From: an uncultured bacterium
GTDB lineage: Bacteria > Actinomycetota > UBA4738 > HRBIN12
Reading direction: 5' to 3'
Length of the DNA stretch: 11,607 nt
Assembly (NCBI GenBank): GCA_937881155.1
Contig: CALGFI010000031.1
Span: 1 to 11,607 of the forward strand
Shown here: positions 6,981 to 11,607 of the stretch, one piece after another
Layout of the letters: each line of letters begins with the position of its first letter
Position numbering within the stretch: the first letter of the stretch is position 1
The notes under the pieces: model-generated
The model's database searches: none
Told to the model about the DNA's origin: nothing
The model's input: the letters and a program-made list of their open reading frames with translations, nothing else
Translations under genes and position numbers: made by a program

Positions 6981-7948
6981 ACGGCTTCTTCGCGTTCAGG
7001 CAAATCGTCGCCGGATTCCTCACTGCGCTCGGGTCGGCCCGTCGAGATGATGATCGCGACGCCGACCACGACGATCGCGCCGGCGATGAACGTTCGGAGC
7101 GTGATCGTCTCGTCCAGGATGAGCCACCCGAGGAACACGGCGACGACCGGGTTCACGTATGCGTACGTCGACACGAGCGATGTGCGCGCGTTCCGGAGAA
7201 GCCACACGTACGAGGTGTAGCCCACCCACGACCCGATCGTGATGAGGTAGCCCAGCGCGAGCAGGGATTCCATCGAGAAGTCCTCGAACCGGATCAACGC
7301 GATCTCGCCGCGCGCAACGCCGGCGACGACGAGGATCAGCCCACCGATCAACATCTCCATGCCCGCTCCGACCAGCGGACGCTTCGGGAGCGGCGCGTTG
7401 CGCGAGTAGAGGGACGCCGCCGTCCAGCTCATCGAGGCGACGACGCCGACGAGGAGACCGGACAGCGGCGCGTACCCGTCGAACGCCGTCCCGCCGATCA
7501 GCAGCGCCGCGCCGCCGAACCCCATGACGAGGCCGATCGTGGTCAGCCACCCGACCTCGTGTCGCAGGAGCACGCGATCGACGAGCGCCATCCACAACGG
7601 AACGAGCGCGATGATCAGCGAGATCGTGCCCGATGGGACCGTTCGCTCCGCGAGCACGACGAGTCCGTTCCCGCCCGCTACGAGTCCCGCTCCGACGATG
7701 CCTGCGGCGATCCAGTTCTGGCGCGTCGGGCGATCGCCCTCGACGTCGCCGCGCCGGACCGTCACAGCGTAGAGCACCAGCCCGGCCACCAAGAATCTGA
7801 ACCCCGCAGCGATCAGCGGCGGGAGCGTCTCGTTCGAAACGCGGATCGCCAGATAGGTGGTGCCCCAGATGACGTAGACGGCCGTGAGGGCGGTCCAGAT
7901 CAGTGCGGGGGAGGCGCGGGTGCGGTCACGATGGTTCGCCCGCGTCAT
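6974..7948 (-). CDS. EamA/DMT-superfamily permease
   Basis: The 324-residue product is an integral membrane protein of the drug/metabolite transporter superfamily, probably exporting a metabolite or amino acid; the substrate cannot be read from the sequence. It shows two EamA repeats of five helices each. Approximate membrane spans are 15-37, 43-63, 79-100, 106-126, 134-154, 160-180, 192-212, 229-250, 257-278 and 285-303. Typical motifs are YVIWGTTYLAIRV (25-37) near the start and AYVNPVVAVFLGWLILDE (263-280) near the end. The tail after 303 is charged and acidic, probably cytosolic. The ATG at 7948 is chosen because a TACAGT -10 box ends 6 nt before it, with no Shine-Dalgarno, as for a leaderless gene. 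It lies antisense between gatA and gatB, the slot held by pfkA in mycobacteria, which suggests a later insertion or replacement. Confidence 0.93.
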   Translation of the reverse strand: MTRANHRDRTRASPALIWTALTAVYVIWGTTYLAIRVSNETLPPLIAAGFRFLVAGLVLYAVTVRRGDVEGDRPTRQNWIAAGIVGAGLVAGGNGLVVLAERTVPSGTISLIIALVPLWMALVDRVLLRHEVGWLTTIGLVMGFGGAALLIGGTAFDGYAPLSGLLVGVVASMSWTAASLYSRNAPLPKRPLVGAGMEMLIGGLILVVAGVARGEIALIRFEDFSMESLLALGYLITIGSWVGYTSYVWLLRNARTSLVSTYAYVNPVVAVFLGWLILDETITLRTFIAGAIVVVGVAIIISTGRPERSEESGDDLPEREEAVA

Positions 7949-7954
7949 CGAGCC

Positions 7955-7960
7955 ACTGTA
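7955..7960 (-). promoter_or_regulatory. -10 box for a leaderless EamA permease transcript
   Basis: Read on the minus strand, TACAGT (7960 down to 7955) ends 6 nt before the ATG at 7948. An ATGAAC sequence 16 nt upstream (7982-7977, minus) is a weak -35 candidate. No Shine-Dalgarno lies before the start codon. Confidence 0.5.
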
Positions 7961-7988
7961 GCGGCGCTCCCGAGCGGTTCATCCCCTC

Positions 7989-8014
7989 ATTGGTCCTCGC
8001 CGGTTACCGATTGG
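7989..8014 (+). repeat. Short direct repeats in the divergent intergenic region
   Basis: ATTGG occurs at 7989-7993 and 8010-8014, 21 bp apart (about two helical turns), between the two divergent start codons. The following bases are similar (TTGGTC and TTGGAC). This could be an operator for a regulator of the permease and/or gatB, or chance. Confidence 0.2.
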
Positions 8015-8061
8015 ACTGCCTCGGGTTGCCCCAGGTGCGAAAGGCGGATCAGGCCGTCGGA

Positions 8062-8067
8062 TACGCT
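8062..8067 (+). promoter_or_regulatory. -10 box for gatB, near-leaderless
   Basis: TACGCT within GATACGCT (8060-8067) ends 9 nt before the ATG at 8077, so the transcript would begin 0-3 nt before the start codon. No Shine-Dalgarno sequence is present. The same octamer occurs upstream of the Rieske gene at 10824-10831. Confidence 0.45.
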
Positions 8068-8076
8068 TCGCGCGTC

Positions 8077-9531
8077 ATGGCGGAGTACGAGAGCGTCATC
8101 GGCCTCGAGTGCCACGTCGAGCTCTCGACCGAGACGAAGATGTTCTGCGGGTGCAGGAACGAGTTCGGCGCGCCGCCGAACACCAACGTGTGCCCGGTCT
8201 GCCTAGGGCTCCCCGGGTCGCTCCCCGTCCCGAACGCGAAGGCGATCGAGTACATCGTTCGGATCGGGCTCGCGCTCAACTGCCGAATCGCCGATGAGAG
8301 CTTGTTCCACAGGAAGAACTACTTCTATCCGGACATGCCGAAGAACTTCCAGATCAGCCAGTACGACCTCCCGATCTGCATCGAGGGGCACATGGAGATC
8401 CAGGTCGGCGCCGAGACCCGTCGGATCGGGATCACTCGCGTGCACATGGAGGAGGACACCGGAAAGACGACGCACGTCGGTCGGTCCGGGCGCATCGATC
8501 AGGCCGACTACGCGCTGGTCGACTACAACCGAGCCGGCGTGCCGCTCGTCGAGGTGGTGAGCGAGCCCCACATGCGCTCGCCCGACGAGGCGCGCGCGTA
8601 CTTCGCCGAGCTCCGCGCGACCCTCGAGGCGCTCGGCGTGTCCGATGTTCGGATGGAGGAGGGTTCGCTCAGGTGTGACGCGAACATCTCGACGCGGCGG
8701 GTCGGCGTCGCAGAACTGGGGACGAAGGTCGAGATCAAGAATCTGAACTCGATCCGGTCGCTCGACCGCGCCCTCAGGTACGAGGAGCAGCGGCAGCGCG
8801 CGGCACTCGATGCCGGCGAGACGCTCGTGCAGGAGACCAGGCACTTCGACGAGGAAGGAGGGAGCACGCACACGCTCCGCTCGAAGGAGGAGGCGTTCGA
8901 CTACCGCTACTTCCCCGAGCCGGATCTTCCGCCGCTCGCTCCCGAGCCGTCGTGGGTCGATGGGGTCGGCGCATCGCTGCCGGAGCTTCCGGCAGCGATG
9001 CGCGCCCGCTACGTCTCCGACCACGCGCTGAAACCGGAACAGGCACGGCTCCTCGTCGCGTCGACGTCGACCGCGCGGCTCTTCGAGGACATCGTCGCGC
9101 TCGGGGCCGACCCGCGCGCCGCCGCGAATTGGGTTACGCAGGACCTCGCCGGGCTGCTGAACAAGGCGCGAATGGAGCTCGACGAGACGAAGGTGACTTC
9201 CCAACACGTCGCCGACCTCGTGCAGCTGATCGATGAGGGAACGCTGTCGCAGACCGCGGCGAAACAGGTGCTCGAGGAGGTCGTGGAGACGGGCGACGAG
9301 GTGGACGACATCGTCGATCGCCGGGCGCTCCGCCGGGTGACCGACACGTCTGCGCTCGAGACGTGGGTAACGGAAGCGATCACCGAGAACCCCGGGCCGG
9401 TCGAGCAGTACCGCCGCGGCAAGGAGGGCGCCTTGAACGCCGTCCTGGGTGCCGTGATGAAGAAGTCGCGCGGCTCGGCGGACGCCAAGGCCGTCCGCGA
9501 GCTGTTGCTCCGGCGCTTGTCGGAGAGCTGA
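8077..9531 (+). CDS. gatB: Asp-tRNA(Asn)/Glu-tRNA(Gln) amidotransferase subunit B
   Basis: GatB is the tRNA-binding kinase and transamidase subunit of GatCAB. It activates the mischarged Glu or Asp with ATP and amidates it with ammonia channelled from GatA. The 484-residue product is full length. The cradle domain opens with VIGLECHVEL. A zinc site of CGC (24, 26) and CPVC (39, 42) follows, then NYFYPDMPKNFQISQY (81-96), HMEEDTGK (123-130, active-site metal and ATP region) and DYNRAGVPLVEVVSEP (149-164). The C-terminal YqeY-like tRNA-binding part (about 335-482) ends with LGAVMKKSRGSADAK. The ATG at 8077 is chosen because the conserved sequence begins there and a -10 box lies just upstream. 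The open frame extends further 5', but only over the divergent gene. The MFS gene follows after 13 nt and may be co-transcribed. Confidence 0.98.
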   Translation: MAEYESVIGLECHVELSTETKMFCGCRNEFGAPPNTNVCPVCLGLPGSLPVPNAKAIEYIVRIGLALNCRIADESLFHRKNYFYPDMPKNFQISQYDLPICIEGHMEIQVGAETRRIGITRVHMEEDTGKTTHVGRSGRIDQADYALVDYNRAGVPLVEVVSEPHMRSPDEARAYFAELRATLEALGVSDVRMEEGSLRCDANISTRRVGVAELGTKVEIKNLNSIRSLDRALRYEEQRQRAALDAGETLVQETRHFDEEGGSTHTLRSKEEAFDYRYFPEPDLPPLAPEPSWVDGVGASLPELPAAMRARYVSDHALKPEQARLLVASTSTARLFEDIVALGADPRAAANWVTQDLAGLLNKARMELDETKVTSQHVADLVQLIDEGTLSQTAAKQVLEEVVETGDEVDDIVDRRALRRVTDTSALETWVTEAITENPGPVEQYRRGKEGALNAVLGAVMKKSRGSADAKAVRELLLRRLSES

Positions 9532-9544
9532 GCTCGGCGCGCCG

Positions 9545-10798
9545 GTGAGGGTCGATCCGGCTTCCCGGCGGTACCCGTGGTGGCAGCTCATCCTGCTCGG
9601 TTTGGTCGGCCTGCTCGAAGCGCTGATCAGCCCGATCGGCCGCATGTGGCGTTCGGACCAACCGCTCGAGCGGTACGGGCTCGCCCACCTCGTATCCGTC
9701 GCGGGCGACGCGTTCGTCGCGATCGCCCTCGCCGGCTCGGTGTTCGACCTTCCGGTGGGACAGGCGCGAGGACGTGTCGCGCTCTACCTCGCGTTGACGA
9801 TGGCGCCGCTGGCGATCGCCGCACCGTTCCTCGTGCCGCTTCTGGACCGAGCGGGGCCTCGTCGCCAGATCTCGTTCGCCGCGGCGCTGGGCCGCGCCGT
9901 CGTGGCGCTCGTCGCTGCTCCGCGGTTCGAAACGCTCGTGCTGTTCCCGGCAGGGTTCATCCTCCTCGCCCTATCGAAGGTGCACGCGATCACCAAGAAC
10001 GGCCTCGCCGTCGCGTACGCCGGTCGCGCCGACGGCCTGGTGCGCGCGAACGCGCGGCTCGGCCGGATCGCGGCCGGGGGTGCGGTCCTGGGGGCCGGTC
10101 CGGCTCTGTTGTTGCTGCGGTTCGGTGGCGCGGAGGCGACGTTGTACGGCGCAGCGATCACGTACGCCGTCGCCGCGCTGCTGAACCTTCGATTACCCCA
10201 CCCCAGGCTTCGCGGCGGCGGTCAGGCCGAGGTGACTCGCACCGGTGGGATCCCGGCTCTGGCCGCGCCCGCGATCGGAGCAGCCGGCCTTCGCGCCGCG
10301 ACAGGGTTCCTGCTCTTCGCGCTGGCGTTCGCCCTCGTACAGAGCGGCGAGCCGGCATGGTGGTTCGGCTTGCTCGCCGCGGCCGGAACGGCCGGCGTGT
10401 ACGTAGGTGATCTGATCGCGCCGCGCCTGCCGTCGTCGCTGAGAGAAGAGGCCGTGGTGGTCGCGTGCGTGATCGGCGCCGGGATCGGAGCGGTGCTCGC
10501 GTTCATCGCGTTCTCGTTACCGGTTCTCGTCGTTTTCGCCATCGTGGTCGGCGCGTCCGCCGAGCTCGGGCGCCTCGCGTTCCAGAGCCTGATGCAGCGC
10601 CTCGCGCCGGGCGGCGCGCACGGGCGAGTGTTCGTTCGATACGAGATCCTGTTCCAGCTTGCGTGGGTGGGTGGTGCGCTGATCCCCTCGATGCTTCCGA
10701 TCGATTTTCGGTGGGGGTTCCTGATCCTCGCCGGGCTGTATCTCGTCGCCGGTGTCGGCTACTTGACGCCGGATCTGCTCGCTCGCCGACGTGCGTGA
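9545..10798 (+). CDS. MFS-like multi-span membrane transporter
   Basis: The 417-residue product is highly hydrophobic with about 12 predicted membrane spans, consistent with the major facilitator superfamily. PLLDRAGPRRQI (98-109) after the third span resembles motif A of the family (GxxxDRxGxR pattern). A hydrophilic, arginine-rich loop at about 217-235 separates the N- and C-terminal halves, as expected for 6+6 helices. The substrate cannot be told from the sequence; no sugar- or drug-specific motif was recognised. The start is taken as GTG at 9545, 13 nt after gatB; it has no good Shine-Dalgarno. The first span (about 12-31) would be lost with the next internal ATG, near 9643. A hairpin candidate overlaps the stop codon. 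Its placement after gatB suggests read-through from gatB rather than a shared function. Confidence 0.8.
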   Translation: MRVDPASRRYPWWQLILLGLVGLLEALISPIGRMWRSDQPLERYGLAHLVSVAGDAFVAIALAGSVFDLPVGQARGRVALYLALTMAPLAIAAPFLVPLLDRAGPRRQISFAAALGRAVVALVAAPRFETLVLFPAGFILLALSKVHAITKNGLAVAYAGRADGLVRANARLGRIAAGGAVLGAGPALLLLRFGGAEATLYGAAITYAVAALLNLRLPHPRLRGGGQAEVTRTGGIPALAAPAIGAAGLRAATGFLLFALAFALVQSGEPAWWFGLLAAAGTAGVYVGDLIAPRLPSSLREEAVVVACVIGAGIGAVLAFIAFSLPVLVVFAIVVGASAELGRLAFQSLMQRLAPGGAHGRVFVRYEILFQLAWVGGALIPSMLPIDFRWGFLILAGLYLVAGVGYLTPDLLARRRA

Positions 10799-10810
10799 GG
10801 TGGCGAGTGA
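10779..10810 (+). terminator. Hairpin over the MFS gene stop, possible terminator
   Basis: TCGCTCGCC (10779-10787) pairs with GGCGAGTGA (10802-10810) as a 9-bp stem with one G-U pair and a 14-nt loop that includes the stop codon TGA (10796-10798). No T-run follows. It lies just upstream of the candidate promoter of the Rieske gene, a sensible place for a transcript end. Confidence 0.35.
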
Positions 10811-10825
10811 CGACGCGGCTTGCGA

Positions 10826-10831
10826 TACGCT
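10826..10831 (+). promoter_or_regulatory. Candidate -10 box for the Rieske-reductase pair
   Basis: TACGCT within GATACGCT (10824-10831) is identical to the octamer before gatB. Transcription from it would start near 10838 and leave a leader of about 65 nt before the ATG at 10904. No clear -35 box was found. Confidence 0.35.
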
Positions 10832-10888
10832 GCCGCACGTTCGCGCCGCATCAGCGGAAGCCCAACGAGGTCAAGCGGCCAAGTCATC

Positions 10889-10895
10889 GGGAGGG
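10889..10895 (+). promoter_or_regulatory. Strong ribosome-binding site for the Rieske gene
   Basis: GGGAGGG sits 8 nt before the ATG at 10904. It is the best Shine-Dalgarno match in the window, in contrast to the leaderless-looking genes upstream, and it fixes the start although the frame stays open further 5'. Confidence 0.75.
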
Positions 10896-10903
10896 AATCG
10901 AGC

Positions 10904-11224
10904 ATGGCTGGTGAGTGGGTCAAGGTCGGGCCGGAGGGCGAGGTCGCCGAGGGCGAGATGAACTCGTTCGGCGCGGGCGACCGGATGGTCGCCATCGCGA
11001 ACGTCGACGGCGACCTGCACGCGTTCGACGACGTCTGTACGCACCAGGGATGCTCGCTCGCCGAAGGAGAGCTCGACGGCACGACCGTCGAGTGCCCGTG
11101 TCACGGCAGTCAGTTCGACCTCACCACGGGCGAGGTGATCGGCGGACCGGCGACCGAGTCCGTGGACGTGTACCAGCTACGCGTCGAAGGCGGCGAGGTC
11201 CAGGTGTTGATCAACGAGCAGTAA
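10904..11224 (+). CDS. Small Rieske [2Fe-2S] protein (ferredoxin-type)
   Basis: The 106-residue soluble product is a single Rieske domain. The cluster ligands are Cys45 and His47 in CTHQGC, and Cys64 and His67 in CPCHGSQFD, giving C-x-H-(16)-C-x2-H. FDLTTGEVIGGPA follows, as usual. There is no signal peptide or membrane anchor, so it should be a cytoplasmic electron carrier rather than a bc1 subunit. It also keeps Cys50 and Cys66, the positions that form a disulfide in bc1/b6f-type Rieske proteins but are usually missing from aromatic-dioxygenase ferredoxins. This could raise the redox potential or stability. The next gene, 45 nt downstream, starts an FAD-dependent ferredoxin reductase, its likely electron donor. 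The final acceptor is not in view. Alternatives are a NirD-like or regulatory Rieske protein. Confidence 0.92.
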   Translation: MAGEWVKVGPEGEVAEGEMNSFGAGDRMVAIANVDGDLHAFDDVCTHQGCSLAEGELDGTTVECPCHGSQFDLTTGEVIGGPATESVDVYQLRVEGGEVQVLINEQ

Positions 11225-11269
11225 CGATCGGCGCACCGAAGTTCGGCCCGTGATGAGACTCCGGAACCG

Positions 11270-11607
11270 ATGACGACGTTCGTCATCGTCGGCGCAGGCG
11301 AAGGCGGAGGCACTGCGGCCGGATCGCTCCGCGACGCCGGATATGACGGAGACATCGTGCTCATCGGCGAGGAGTCGATGCCGCCGTACGAGCGACCACC
11401 GCTCTCGAAGGAATACCTCCGCGGCGAGTCGGGCCATGCCCTCGTTCGTCCACCGGAGTGGTACGACGAGAACAACGTCGATGCGCGGTTCGGTGTTCGC
11501 GCGGAGCGCGTCGACGTATCGGCGCGAGAGGTAGAGCTCGGCGATGGCAGGCGCGTCGCGTTCGATCAACTCGTCATTGCGACGGGATCACGCAACCGCC
11601 GGCTGCC
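11270..11607 (+). CDS. FAD-dependent ferredoxin reductase, 5' part (3' end outside window)
   Basis: About 112 N-terminal residues are present and the frame is open to the window end. They match the NAD(P)H-dependent, FAD-containing reductases that feed Rieske or [2Fe-2S] ferredoxins of oxygenases and P450s (putidaredoxin-reductase and BphA4 type). Visible features are an FAD-binding FVIVGAGEGGGTAAGSLRDA (4-23) with the GxGxxG pattern at 8-13, the strand end DIVLIGEE (28-35), the family signature PPYERPPLSKEYLRG (38-52) and the second conserved block QLVIATGS (100-107). The NAD-binding and C-terminal interface domains lie beyond the window. The ATG at 11270 is the first in-frame start giving the full beta strand before the glycine loop; its ribosome-binding sequence is weak. 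It lies 45 nt after the Rieske gene on the same strand, so the two are probably one operon and redox partners. Confidence 0.9.
   Translation, partial: MTTFVIVGAGEGGGTAAGSLRDAGYDGDIVLIGEESMPPYERPPLSKEYLRGESGHALVRPPEWYDENNVDARFGVRAERVDVSAREVELGDGRRVAFDQLVIATGSRNRRL

Noticed and set aside
7903..8076. Longer GatB starting inside the divergent permease gene
   Set aside because: GatB homology begins at MAEYESVIGLECHVEL, and the extension would overlap the opposite gene and both promoters.
8203..9645. Long minus-strand open frame opposite gatB
   Set aside because: The same pattern of Arg/Asp/Leu-rich shadow translation, with gatB intact on the other strand.
10820..10903. Longer Rieske protein starting at GTG 10820
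   Set aside because: The added residues are Arg-rich without similarity, while GGGAGGG is perfectly placed for the ATG at 10904 and Rieske homology starts there.
10465..10914. Plus-strand open frame overlapping the end of the MFS gene and the Rieske leader
   Set aside because: No family similarity is seen and the product is Arg-rich. It lies mostly inside the MFS gene in another frame.
11231..11251. CCGAAGTTCGG inverted repeat between the Rieske and reductase genes
   Set aside because: The stem is only 4-5 bp with a 1-3 nt loop and no T-run; too small to call a terminator, and the two genes are probably co-transcribed.
1..11607. Search for CRISPR arrays, tRNA genes, insertion sequences, attachment sites, or defence or biosynthetic clusters
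   Set aside because: No regularly spaced repeats, tRNA-like cloverleaf, transposase or integrase, or flanking repeats were seen by eye. Genes fill nearly all the window and are mostly recognised as housekeeping, transport or electron transfer.

Overview
The window is a densely packed, high-GC (roughly two-thirds G+C) stretch of bacterial chromosome, most likely from a member of Actinomycetota. Three things point that way: codon third positions are strongly G/C; the order mnmA - ligA - gatC - gatA - (one gene) - gatB resembles the arrangement known from mycobacteria, where pfkA fills the slot between gatA and gatB; and several genes look leaderless, with a TANNNT -10 box 6-9 nt before the start codon. 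The divergence of FolD and of the UPF0280 protein from textbook sequences suggests a deep or uncultured lineage, but this is inference.

Layout. 1-529: 3' end of mnmA (tRNA 2-thiouridylase). 630-5182: a tight plus-strand block, UPF0280 protein - ligA (NAD+-dependent DNA ligase) - folD-like - DUF1028 protein. Its genes overlap by 4 nt or are 2-4 nt apart, so it is probably one transcript. 5207-6971: gatC-gatA, apparently with its own leaderless promoter. 6974-7948: an EamA/DMT-family permease on the minus strand, convergent with gatA and divergent from gatB. 8077-9531: gatB. 9545-10798: an MFS-like permease. 10904-11224: a small Rieske [2Fe-2S] protein. 11270 to the window end: the start of an FAD-dependent ferredoxin reductase.

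How the genes work together. GatC, GatA and GatB form the amidotransferase that turns Glu-tRNA(Gln) and/or Asp-tRNA(Asn) into the amidated forms, so with MnmA the window is rich in tRNA biology. LigA serves replication and repair. FolD belongs to one-carbon metabolism. The Rieske protein and its neighbouring reductase look like an NAD(P)H -> FAD -> [2Fe-2S] electron-supply pair; any terminal oxygenase or other acceptor lies outside the window.

No stretch over 300 bases lacks a gene. The three longest gaps are 530-629, 7949-8076 and 10799-10903; they hold candidate promoters and weak hairpins. I see no tRNA, rRNA, CRISPR array, insertion sequence or phage feature. The window is mostly housekeeping, and I do not see a convincing new multi-gene system. 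The points most worth a second look are the FolD with replaced active-site residues, a perfect 16-nt palindrome holding both stop codons of two convergent genes, the set of leaderless starts, and the two poorly characterised families (UPF0280 and DUF1028 with a TPR-like tail) co-transcribed with housekeeping genes.
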